A DNA stretch of 8,950 bases from Betaproteobacteria bacterium (GCA_009927195.1 RFNL01000271.1:1-8950), one strand, 5' to 3'. Positions 1-5,841 are shown, counted from the first letter of the stretch. Notes: generated from the letters alone by a model not told the origin. Numbers and translations: made by a program.

Positions 1-31
1 CTCGGTGTTTCGCAACGAAATCGAACTTCAC
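1..31 (-). CDS. IS3-family transposase OrfB, N-terminal part (runs off the window)
   Basis: A GTG at 31-29 inside the OrfA ATGTGA overlap opens the reading frame VKFDFVAKHR, which continues past position 1. The (M/V)KF.F(V/I)A.HR start is characteristic of OrfB, the part that carries the DDE integrase-like catalytic core. Only ten codons are visible, so the catalytic residues cannot be checked. In an intact element OrfB is mostly made as an OrfAB fusion by frameshifting; with OrfA truncated here, any product would depend on independent initiation. Confidence 0.55.
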   Translation of the reverse strand, partial: MKFDFVAKHR

Positions 32-99
32 ATCGATTCCTTCGCAAAGTACGCTGCGGCATTTTTTAAGATGTCGCGCGCCATTGACCTTAAACCTAG
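28..99 (-). pseudogene. IS3-family transposase OrfA, C-terminal remnant
   Basis: About 23 codons read GLRSMARDILKNAAAYFAKE and end at the stop at 30-28. The RDILK(K/N)A...FAKES block is the typical end of IS3 OrfA, just after its leucine-zipper region. The N-terminal helix-turn-helix and zipper are absent because the element is cut off on the right. There is an ATG at 84-82, but it is an internal methionine of the family, not a true start. It cannot make a functional OrfA. Confidence 0.62.
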
Positions 100-174
100 A
101 CCCACAACCCTGCGCTGGCCCAGCGCTGCGACAAGACCATCGCGGTGATCGATGGCCGGGTGGGTGGGACATAG
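100..174 (+). pseudogene. ABC-transporter ATP-binding protein, 3' remnant
   Basis: The 24 codons THNPALAQRCDKTIAVIDGR plus VGGT, ended by TAG at 172-174, match the end of an ABC ATPase of the LolD/MacB/YbbA type. The His of 'TH(D/N)PALA.RCD' is the switch (H-loop) residue, and '...I.DGR' is the usual final strand. Directly upstream the frame is closed by TAG at 97-99, and the sequence becomes IS3 OrfA on the other strand. The Walker A, signature and Walker B parts are therefore missing from this place. It is a gene tail cut off by an insertion or deletion. It converges on the Bug receptor gene, with only 11 bp between the two stop codons. Family recognition is fairly secure; the subfamily is a guess. 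Confidence 0.6.
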
Positions 175-185
175 CGACCAGCGGG

Positions 186-1139
186 TTACTCAGGGTTGAG
201 GCCTGCAAAAGCAGCGCGCTCGGCCCACAAGGCGCGGTCTTTGCGGACAAATTCGGCAAACTCATCGGCCATCAGCAAGGTGGGTACGCAGCATTGCTCG
301 AGTTTTTTGAGCAGCGCTGGACTGTTCATGGCGCGCTTGACCGCATTGCTGTAGCGCTGGACCACGGCGTCGGGTGTGCCCGCTGGCGCGTACATGCCAT
401 TCCAAGAGCGCACTTCAAAATTGGGCATGCCGCTCTCGGCCATGGTGGGCAGGTCGGGCAAGATGTCAATGCGCTTGGGTGAAGTCACGGCCAGGGCCTT
501 GACCCGGTCACCTTGCACAAATGGCAGGGCGGCGGCGTAGTCCAAGAACATGAAGCTCAGTTGCCCACCCATCAGGTCGGTCACCGCCAGCGGGCTGCTT
601 TTGTAGGGCACGCCCACGCTGGTGAGGTTCAAGCGTTTGAGAAACACAGCCCCAGCGATTTGGCTCACCGATGCGCCCCAGCCATAAGCCGCTTTGTCTG
701 AATTGGCTTTGATCCATGCGGCCAAGTCATTGACGGTGCGTACCGGCATGTCCTTGCGCACGATCAGCACATAAGGCGCGGTCAGCACCATGGCAATGGG
801 TTTGAAGTCTTTCACCGGGTCGTAGGGCAATTTTTTGAACAGCACCGGGTTGATGGCATGGGTGGTGTTGGAGGTGAACAGCAGGGTTTTGCCATCGGCC
901 GGTGCGCGGGCCACGAACTCGGCGGCCAAAAAACCATTGGCGCCAGGGCGGTTGTCGATCACGGCGGTTTGGTTGAGTTCGCGCCCCACCTCTTCAAACA
1001 GGGGGCGTGCCACGTTGTCGGTGCCGCTGCCTGGGCCAAAGGGCAGGACCACGCGGAGGGTGCCGCTGTCTTGGGCGATGGCGCTTGTGGCGGCCCATGC
1101 GAGTGTGCAGGCAACCAACCAGCGGGAAAACATGCTCAT
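186..1139 (-). CDS. Bug-family (TctC-like) tripartite tricarboxylate transporter substrate-binding protein
   Basis: A 317-residue periplasmic receptor that captures a small carboxylate, either for a TctAB-type permease or as a sensor. The ATG at 1139 is chosen because AGGAG lies 6 bases upstream and a clear signal peptide follows it (n-region MSMFSR, hydrophobic core, AIA|Q cleavage near residue 22). An upstream in-frame ATG at 1175 would only add a hydrophilic stretch before the signal. Family hallmarks are the start VVLPFGPGSGTDNVAR, the NRPGANGFLAAEFVA segment, the LPYDPVKDFKPI segment, and SSPLAVTDLMGGQLSFMF. Length is normal for the family (about 300-330). No TctA or TctB permease gene is visible, which is common for orphan Bug proteins. 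It is the last gene of the operon with the ACMSD-like and LigB-like genes, 96 bp after the former. This suggests that it binds their substrate, probably an aromatic or dicarboxylic acid; the ligand itself is not readable. Confidence 0.93.
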   Translation of the reverse strand: MSMFSRWLVACTLAWAATSAIAQDSGTLRVVLPFGPGSGTDNVARPLFEEVGRELNQTAVIDNRPGANGFLAAEFVARAPADGKTLLFTSNTTHAINPVLFKKLPYDPVKDFKPIAMVLTAPYVLIVRKDMPVRTVNDLAAWIKANSDKAAYGWGASVSQIAGAVFLKRLNLTSVGVPYKSSPLAVTDLMGGQLSFMFLDYAAALPFVQGDRVKALAVTSPKRIDILPDLPTMAESGMPNFEVRSWNGMYAPAGTPDAVVQRYSNAVKRAMNSPALLKKLEQCCVPTLLMADEFAEFVRKDRALWAERAAFAGLNPE

Positions 1140-1190
1140 ATGGATCTCCTTGGTGGAGCGATGGGTGTTGCCCAAGGCGCAACCAACCGC

Positions 1191-1215
1191 TGACAGACCA
1201 CTTTAGCGCCTGTCA
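1191..1215. repeat. Inverted repeat TGACAG-N13-CTGTCA between operon genes
   Basis: TGACAG (1191-1196) and CTGTCA (1210-1215) are perfect 6-bp complements separated by 13 bases, within the 96-bp gap between the amidohydrolase stop and the Bug start. In the operon transcript it could fold into a hairpin. No T-run follows on the minus strand, so it is not a convincing terminator. The minus strand also contains an exact TTGACA (1216-1211), but I see no good -10 box at the right distance. It may be an operator, an RNA-processing hairpin, or chance. Confidence 0.3.
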
Positions 1216-1235
1216 AGCCGAAAGACCATGCGGGT

Positions 1236-2264
1236 TTAAGCCAATCCCAGCCAGCGCATGGCATTGTCTTGGCGCAGGGCTTGGCGGTGCTCGGCGCTCA
1301 ATTGCAAGCGCTCCACCCGTTCGGCAGGACGGCGGTCCATGATGACAAACGGGTCGTCGGTGCCGACCATCACCTGGCCCACACCGTAGGTGTAAATCAG
1401 GTGGTGGATGCTGGCCTCGTCATACACCAAGTCATCGACAAACATTTGGCGTGCCATGGCGCGGGGTGAATGGTTCATCGCGTTTTGGATCGGCGGCATG
1501 CATGTCCAGGCATGTTCCAGGCGCGCCACCAACACCGGCAATGAGCCACCACCGTGGCTGAAGGCGATGCGCAAGTTGGGCAATGCGGCCAGGCGGCCCG
1601 AGGTGATCATCGAAGCTGCGGACAAACCGATTTCACCGGGAAAGGCCAGGGCTTGCTCCAGCGCCGGCGGGCCGACCAATCGGTCCATGCCCGCTGGGCG
1701 CAGGGCGTGCACAAAAATGGCCGCCCCCAAACTTTGCGCAGCCTCAAAAAACGGCGCGAAGTCGGGGTGACCAATCGGTTTGCCGTTGATGTTGCTGCCA
1801 ATCTCCACGCCAGCCATCCCCAACGCACCCACCACGCGCTCCAGCTCTTGGATCGCCATGTCCACATCTTGCAGCGGCACGGCACCCAAGGCGATGAATT
1901 GATCGGGTTTCCCGCCCACTTGTGCGGCCAATGTTTCGTTGAGGTAGCGAATCAAGGACTGGCCGTCCTCGGGCGCCAACCAGTACGACAGCAGCTCGGG
2001 CATGGGCGAGACCACTTGGCGCGTGACGCCGGTTTGGGCCATGTTTCGTGCGCGCTCGTCAAAGTCAAAGCAGCTGGTGGGGATGGTTCGGTAGACCTTG
2101 TCTTGGATCACCACATGGCGCTGGCAGCTGGACTCCGCTGACGCGATGGAAGGCCAGGCCACACCTTTGCGTGCGCCCACGTAGGCGGGAAATGCCTCAG
2201 GCACCCAGTGGGTGTGGGTGTCAATCAGCCCACAGTCGCAAATGGGTTTCAAGGTTTTGGGCAT
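1236..2264 (-). CDS. ACMSD-like amidohydrolase (metal-dependent decarboxylase, amidohydrolase-2 family)
   Basis: A 342-residue TIM-barrel amidohydrolase closely resembling 2-amino-3-carboxymuconate-6-semialdehyde decarboxylase (ACMSD), which removes CO2 from a ring-cleavage product. Visible residues: metal pair H17 and H19 (IDTHTH), H186 (FVHA), H237 (FSHGGG), D303 (GTDDPF). From memory, Pseudomonas ACMSD uses H9, H11, H177, H228 and D294, with R51 and R239. A constant shift of 8-9 residues puts these on H17, H19, H186, H237, D303, R59 and R248 here, and all are conserved. The segment QVVSPMPELLSYWLAPEDG also matches ACMSD. The ATG at 2264 starts 4 bp after the stop of the upstream dioxygenase gene, with no strong ribosome site, so translation is probably coupled. 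A longer frame reaching 2333 would overlap the dioxygenase and adds an unrelated sequence. The substrate may be ACMS or a hydroxy or other carboxymuconate semialdehyde. Confidence 0.88.
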   Translation of the reverse strand: MPKTLKPICDCGLIDTHTHWVPEAFPAYVGARKGVAWPSIASAESSCQRHVVIQDKVYRTIPTSCFDFDERARNMAQTGVTRQVVSPMPELLSYWLAPEDGQSLIRYLNETLAAQVGGKPDQFIALGAVPLQDVDMAIQELERVVGALGMAGVEIGSNINGKPIGHPDFAPFFEAAQSLGAAIFVHALRPAGMDRLVGPPALEQALAFPGEIGLSAASMITSGRLAALPNLRIAFSHGGGSLPVLVARLEHAWTCMPPIQNAMNHSPRAMARQMFVDDLVYDEASIHHLIYTYGVGQVMVGTDDPFVIMDRRPAERVERLQLSAEHRQALRQDNAMRWLGLA

Positions 2265-2268
2265 GGCA

Positions 2269-3339
2269 TCAAATCGGGTGATAGGCAGCAAACACTTTGT
2301 TGGAGTTGAAGATGTGGGTCTCCACAAACTCACTCCATTTGAGCTGGGCCCCCAGGGCTTGCATGGCGCCCATCAAGGGTGACCAATTCAAAATTTCTTG
2401 TTGACCCGCATGCTCAAACTGTGCGGTGCTGCGGCCATGCCAATAGGCATAGTCGCCGTCAACCAGGGCTTGGTACAAAGCGCGGTCGCTCGGTGTGTCC
2501 GGGCGCAAGCGGTGTGTGTGGTCGCACAAAAAAGCATGTGACCAACTCGACGATGCCACCACCGCCACCCGCCAAGGCGAGTCCCGCAGGATGCGGGCGG
2601 TCGCGGCACCCAGGTCCATGCAGCGCGCAGGCGAAGGCGAGGGCGGGTCAAAGTCCAGCGCATCGTTGATGGGGGTCAAAAAACCTCGCGCCGAGATCAC
2701 CTTGCGCCCATAGCAATTGATGGGCACGCTCAAGGTGGGGTAGTCCCAGCCTTTGCGGTCGTAGTCCAGGTACAAGATGGCATTGGTGAAGGCATGGGCC
2801 AAACTGTCGTGGTGCAGAGGTTTGTAGGCATAGGCCATGTCAAAACCTGCTTCGATCAGGCCGGCGGTGAGGTGTTTGCCCACATCGCGTCGGCCGCGCA
2901 AGCGGTAGTGCACATCGGGGCCTTCGCCCCAGGCGTTGGGTTTGCCGCCATCCATCATGGACGAACTTTGCGCATGGCGCCAAGGGTACACGTCCAAGTC
3001 GTCGTAGGCGCAAACGGTGAACGGCGGGATGATGTCTTCTTTGAAGTTCTCATACTGGTCATCGCCCCACAACAACACCAAATCGGGGTTGAAACCGTCG
3101 AGTTCTTCGCGCAGGCGGCGAAATTGCGTGACCATGGCCGCCCGGTGTTGCCCTGCGGCCAACGTGCCATGGTCTTGCCCCCACTCGGCTTGCATGGCGG
3201 CAGGCCAGTTGGCCGGGTCTTTGGCGGCTTCGGGGATGCCTGGGTCTTTGAGCGTGGTGCGCAAAATCCCCGACATCATTGAATCAGGGGTGGACAAGGG
3301 TGGGTAATGCGACAGGCCCAAGCCCAATATTTCAGCCAT
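2269..3339 (-). CDS. Class III extradiol dioxygenase-like protein (LigB superfamily)
   Basis: A 356-residue protein of the LigB superfamily, whose members open catecholic rings next to the diol using non-haem Fe(II). Landmarks: H11 (GLGLSHYPP) for the first metal His, H268 (SSSWSHAF) for the catalytic acid/base His, and E315 followed by N318-W319 (GQQEILNWSPLMGAM) for the metal Glu. At the second metal-ligand position, where LigB relatives typically have (G)(N/D)DH..F, this protein reads WGDDQYENF, so Gln95 replaces His. It may be a natural variant site of a subfamily. The ATG at 3339 is chosen because AGAGGAG lies 7 bases upstream; an earlier start at 3429 adds a proline-rich stretch and is unlikely. 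It is the first gene of the operon, before the ACMSD-like gene (4-bp gap) and the Bug receptor, and is transcribed divergently from the dienelactone hydrolase gene. Ring-cleavage activity is likely but unproven, given the Gln. Confidence 0.85.
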   Translation of the reverse strand: MAEILGLGLSHYPPLSTPDSMMSGILRTTLKDPGIPEAAKDPANWPAAMQAEWGQDHGTLAAGQHRAAMVTQFRRLREELDGFNPDLVLLWGDDQYENFKEDIIPPFTVCAYDDLDVYPWRHAQSSSMMDGGKPNAWGEGPDVHYRLRGRRDVGKHLTAGLIEAGFDMAYAYKPLHHDSLAHAFTNAILYLDYDRKGWDYPTLSVPINCYGRKVISARGFLTPINDALDFDPPSPSPARCMDLGAATARILRDSPWRVAVVASSSWSHAFLCDHTHRLRPDTPSDRALYQALVDGDYAYWHGRSTAQFEHAGQQEILNWSPLMGAMQALGAQLKWSEFVETHIFNSNKVFAAYHPI

Positions 3340-3531
3340 GGGTGTACTCCTCTGCAAGGCGTTGATCCATGAGCCACCGGGGGGTGGGCATGGCAGGCGC
3401 AAATTGTGACGCATTGGGCACATGTCCACACGGGCGATATGTCCTGTCTAAAATCATCCACACTGTGTCGCATCCAAAGCCGCGCAGGATCACCACACCC
3501 CATTCCCTTTTTTTTATACCTAGGCGGCCCC
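3340..3531. promoter_or_regulatory. Divergent intergenic control region
   Basis: These 192 bp lie between the start of the LigB-like gene (minus) and the TTG start of the dienelactone hydrolase gene (plus), so promoters for both directions should be here. They hold the minus-strand ribosome site AGAGGAG (3347-3353), a near-identical 10-mer pair, two copies of ATGTCC (3422-3427 and 3439-3444), and a run of eight T (3508-3515) followed by TATACC (3515-3520), a possible -10 box very close to the TTG. I find no -35/-10 pair good enough to call. No intact small gene is seen. Confidence 0.5.
3405..3473. repeat. Direct repeat pair TGTG(A/T)CGCAT, candidate operator
   Basis: TGTGACGCAT at 3405-3414 and TGTGTCGCAT at 3464-3473 match at 9 of 10 positions, in the same orientation, 59 bp apart start to start, in the middle of the divergent promoter region. 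Repeats placed like this often bind a transcription factor that controls both directions. No regulator gene is present in the window, and the repeat could be chance. Confidence 0.3.
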
Positions 3532-4428
3532 TTGAACTCTGACTCCTTGCTCGATACCCAAGCCCTGCTCCATACACGCATTGATGCACCCCTGCCCAGC
3601 CGCCGTTTGGCCTTGCAAACCGCCTTGGGCGTGGGGTATGCCTGTGCGGCATTGCCCCTGATGGCCCAAACCGCCATCAAAACCCCCAGCGATGGTTTGA
3701 CCGCGGGTGAAGTGGTCATTGATGTCAATGGTTACAAAATGCACGCCTACCGCAGCGCCCCCAGTGGCAAAACCGGTTTGCCGGTGGTGTTGGTGATTTC
3801 TGAAATTTTTGGGGTGCACGAATACATTGCCGACGTGACCCGCCGCTTGGCCCGCGAAGGTTATTTGGCCATTGCCCCTGAGCTCTTTTCCCGCCAGGGT
3901 GACCCGAGCAGCTTTGGCGAGATTGCCAAGTTGCAAAGCGAGGTGATTGCCAAAGTGCCCGATGCCCAGGTGATGGGCGACTTGGATGCCTGTGTGCAAT
4001 GGGCCGCAGGCCAAGGCGGCAATGTGGATAAATTGGCGATCACCGGTTTTTGCTGGGGCGGTCGCATTGTGTGGTTGTACAACGCGCACAACCCCAAGCT
4101 GCAAGCTGGCGTGGCGTGGTACGGCCGTTTGGTGGGTCAACCCACCGCTGCCACACCCAAGCACCCGGTTGAGTTGGTCGGCAGCATGCAAGCGCCGGTG
4201 TTGGGCTTGTATGGCGCTGCCGATACCGGCATTCCGGTCAGCACCGTGGATCAAATGAAAGCCGCGCTGCAAAACGCACCGGCTGGTGCCAAAAAATCGC
4301 AGTTCGTGGTGTACCCCGAGATGCCCCATGCCTTTCATGCCGATTACCGACCCAGCTACCGAGCCAGCGCAGCGCAAGATGGTTGGCAGCGCCTATTGGC
4401 GTGGTTCAAACAAAACGGCGTGGCTTGA
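3532..4428 (+). CDS. Dienelactone hydrolase family protein with Tat signal peptide
   Basis: A 298-residue alpha/beta hydrolase. Family members open dienelactones made in catabolism of chlorinated and other catechols, using a Cys-His-Asp triad. Visible: E91 (SEIFGVHEY), nucleophile C174 (GFCWGG), D231 (AADTGIP) and H266 (MPHAFHADYRPSYR). The start is TTG at 3532, preceded by TAGGCGG. It gives a leader with twin arginines (PSRRLALQ, R24-R25), a hydrophobic stretch and MAQTA, i.e. a Tat export signal, as is usual in the Comamonadaceae members I know. The frame also runs upstream to 3406 but has no sensible start there. An ATG at 3661 would drop the signal. Classical dienelactone hydrolase lacks an export signal, so this branch probably acts in the periplasm on an unknown ester or lactone. 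It is divergent from the dioxygenase operon and may share its regulation. The ZIP gene follows after 64 bp. Confidence 0.9.
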   Translation: MNSDSLLDTQALLHTRIDAPLPSRRLALQTALGVGYACAALPLMAQTAIKTPSDGLTAGEVVIDVNGYKMHAYRSAPSGKTGLPVVLVISEIFGVHEYIADVTRRLAREGYLAIAPELFSRQGDPSSFGEIAKLQSEVIAKVPDAQVMGDLDACVQWAAGQGGNVDKLAITGFCWGGRIVWLYNAHNPKLQAGVAWYGRLVGQPTAATPKHPVELVGSMQAPVLGLYGAADTGIPVSTVDQMKAALQNAPAGAKKSQFVVYPEMPHAFHADYRPSYRASAAQDGWQRLLAWFKQNGVA

Positions 4429-4492
4429 TGCGAACTTGGGCGGTGGCCGCACCCGCTGTGATGCATCGGGGTGGCATCATCGCTGAGAAGAC

Positions 4493-5278
4493 ATGAAATT
4501 GCTCTACATCGTGTTGGGTACCTTGGCCGCCGGTGTAGGCAGCGTGCTGGTGGCGGCCATGTTGGCCCGTGCACTGCTGTCTGCCTATACCCAGCATTTG
4601 CTCAGCTTGGCCGCTGGCGCTTTGTTGGCCACGGCTTTTTTGCATTTGCTGCCCGAGGCCTTTGAGTCGGGTGCATCACCCCACCAACTGTTCATCACCT
4701 TGTTGGTGGGCCTGGTGTTTTTCTTTTTGCTCGACAAAGCAGAGTTGTGGCACCACGGGCACGAGCACGCACACCACCATGGGCATCAGCACCATCACGA
4801 TCACACCCAAACCGCCAGCCCCGGCGCATCAGGTTCTTGGTCGGTGTTGTTGGGTGACAGCATCCATGCCTTTGGCGATGGTTTGTTGGTGGCCGCGGCA
4901 TTTTTGGCCGATGTGAAACTGGGCTTGGCCGCATCGCTGGCGGTTTTGGCCCACGAGGTGCCACACCACATCGGCGACCTGGTGGTGTTGCAGCAAGGTT
5001 TGGGACAGTCGCGCAGTGCCCTCATCAAGTTGTCCCTGGCCGGGGGTGTGACGGTGCTGGGGGGTGTGGTTGGCCACAGCCTGATCGCTGGTCATGAAGA
5101 ATGGTTGCCCTATTGGCTCACCTTGGCGAGCAGCAGTTACGTGTATGTGGCCCTGGCCGACTTGATTCCACAATTGCAAAAACGCTTGACCGCCCCGGCC
5201 ACTGCGGCGCAGATCACTTGGTTGTTGGCCGGGATTGCCCTCGTCACGGGCGTCACCCAGCTGGGGCATATGCACTGA
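4493..5278 (+). CDS. ZIP family metal transporter with His-rich loop
   Basis: A 261-residue inner-membrane protein of the ZIP (SLC39) family, importing Zn(II) or a similar divalent metal. About eight membrane segments can be seen (near residues 5-25, 36-54, 66-82, 117-139, 142-166, 177-198, 206-226 and 239-257). The loop after segment three is a metal-catching run of histidines (residues 87-104, 12 His). The transport-site motifs are present in variant form: segment IV has HAFGDG (125-130) instead of the common HN..(D/E)G, and segment V has HEVPHHIGD (154-162) instead of HE.PHE.GD. The start ATG at 4493 has only a modest GAGAAG upstream. It lies 64 bp after the dienelactone hydrolase stop, so it may be cotranscribed or have its own promoter; no Zur-like box was recognised. 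Its end converges on the next gene with 12 bp between stops. Confidence 0.92.
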   Translation: MKLLYIVLGTLAAGVGSVLVAAMLARALLSAYTQHLLSLAAGALLATAFLHLLPEAFESGASPHQLFITLLVGLVFFFLLDKAELWHHGHEHAHHHGHQHHHDHTQTASPGASGSWSVLLGDSIHAFGDGLLVAAAFLADVKLGLAASLAVLAHEVPHHIGDLVVLQQGLGQSRSALIKLSLAGGVTVLGGVVGHSLIAGHEEWLPYWLTLASSSYVYVALADLIPQLQKRLTAPATAAQITWLLAGIALVTGVTQLGHMH

Positions 5279-5290
5279 AGCGGCAGCGCT

Positions 5291-5830
5291 TTATTCCTGG
5301 GCAATGAACTTGGCGGTCCAATCGGAATTGTCCGAATCCTCACCGGTGCGGTTGCTGAAATAATAAGCAGCCCCGCCCACAAAGGGCGAAAAAGCTTCAA
5401 TCCATGCTTTGGATTCTTTTCGGGTGATGCCCAGGGTGTAGCGTTTGCCCGCCTCCGCATTGAAAAGGCGCGAAAACTCGCCCGTGGTGAAGCGCTGATC
5501 GATTTTGATGCGCCTGGACCCGGGCGTGGCTTGGACTTCGCAGTTACCCCCGTTGGCCAAAACGCAAACTTGCTTGCCATCCAAAAAAACGCGCACGTTG
5601 ACGTCAATCAAAATCCAACGGTCGTTTTCGCGCTCGAAACGAAACACCGCGTCGCCCTTGGACAGCGCAGGGGTTGTGTCACTGGTGGGTTGATCCGAAC
5701 CACCGGTAGCTCCTTGCGATGCATTTGCCACGGCAGGCTCTGTGGCGTTGGTTGCTGTCTGTGCCCCAAGCCAAACTGGGCTCAGCAAGGCGAGCAAACA
5801 TGCAAACCGAAATTCACCAACATGCCCCAT
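5291..5830 (-). CDS. Secreted hypothetical protein, possibly DUF2846-like
   Basis: A 179-residue protein I cannot name. The ATG at 5830 has AAGGA 6 bases upstream, and the first 23 residues form a signal peptide (FRFACLLALLSPVWLGA|Q), so it is probably periplasmic; there is no lipobox Cys at the cleavage point. Residues 25-57 are a low-complexity Ala/Thr/Ser/Gly linker. The rest (60-179) looks like a small beta-rich domain: VNVRVFLDGKQVCVL, a Cys89/Cys97 pair that could form a disulfide, ATPGSRRIKI, then NAEAGKRYTLGI. The order 'VFLDGK - PG.R.I - AGK.Y.L' resembles DUF2846/PEGA-type domains of bacterial surface proteins, but this is weak similarity judged by eye. It stands alone, convergent with the ZIP gene. 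Its leader carries a hairpin followed by five T. No functional link to the catabolic genes is evident. Confidence 0.75.
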   Translation of the reverse strand: MGHVGEFRFACLLALLSPVWLGAQTATNATEPAVANASQGATGGSDQPTSDTTPALSKGDAVFRFERENDRWILIDVNVRVFLDGKQVCVLANGGNCEVQATPGSRRIKIDQRFTTGEFSRLFNAEAGKRYTLGITRKESKAWIEAFSPFVGGAAYYFSNRTGEDSDNSDWTAKFIAQE

Positions 5831-5841
5831 TGCAAGTCCTT

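Larger units (their letters stand above)
1..99 (-). mobile_element. IS3-family insertion sequence, truncated fragment
   Basis: The minus strand reads as the overlap between the two transposase frames of an IS3-family element. The OrfA tail MARDILKNAAAYFAKESM ends in a stop at 30-28, and an OrfB start (GTG at 31-29, then KFDFVAKHR) overlaps it in the -1 frame, as expected for IS3 elements that make OrfAB by -1 frameshifting. A run of six A (67-62, minus strand) sits in the overlap and could be the slippery site. The 5' part of OrfA, normally about 70-80 codons, and the terminal inverted repeat are missing on the right, because ABC-transporter sequence begins at about position 100. The element continues beyond the left edge, so OrfB may still be complete outside the window. 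Family assignment is by recognition of the conserved motifs; the exact right boundary (about 85-105) is uncertain. Confidence 0.72.

Noticed and set aside
2..148. A 48-codon plus-strand frame open from the left edge (ending in TGA at 146-148) that looked like the C-terminus of an upstream gene.
   Set aside because: It runs across the IS3 / ABC ATPase junction. The minus strand of 1-99 and another plus frame of 100-174 both give recognisable family sequences, so this frame is a shadow.
112..155. Two hairpins, GCGCT-N5-AGCGC (112-126) and CCATCG-N7-CGATGG (137-155), considered as a terminator between convergent genes.
   Set aside because: No T-run follows on either strand, and both lie in the coding remnant of the ABC ATPase.
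84..482. A 132-codon plus-strand frame through the end of the Bug gene.
   Set aside because: It is antisense to a well-supported Bug gene, has no ribosome site, and its translation is low-complexity His/Gly-rich, typical of the reverse strand of GC-rich genes.
1554..2141. A 195-codon plus-strand frame opposite the ACMSD-like gene.
   Set aside because: The minus strand carries all the active-site residues of the amidohydrolase; the plus frame has no domain features.
3520..4377. A 285-codon minus-strand frame opposite the dienelactone hydrolase gene.
   Set aside because: The plus strand encodes a complete hydrolase with its catalytic triad. The reverse reading is rich in Gly/His/Gln with no recognisable motif.
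4429..4492. The 64-bp gap before the ZIP gene, checked for a promoter or metal-regulator box.
   Set aside because: No convincing -35/-10 pair or recognisable Zur/Fur-like palindrome was seen.
5279..5290. The convergent gap between the ZIP gene and the hypothetical gene, examined for a shared terminator.
   Set aside because: Only 12 bp long, with just a short AGCGCT palindrome and no stem-loop plus T-run.
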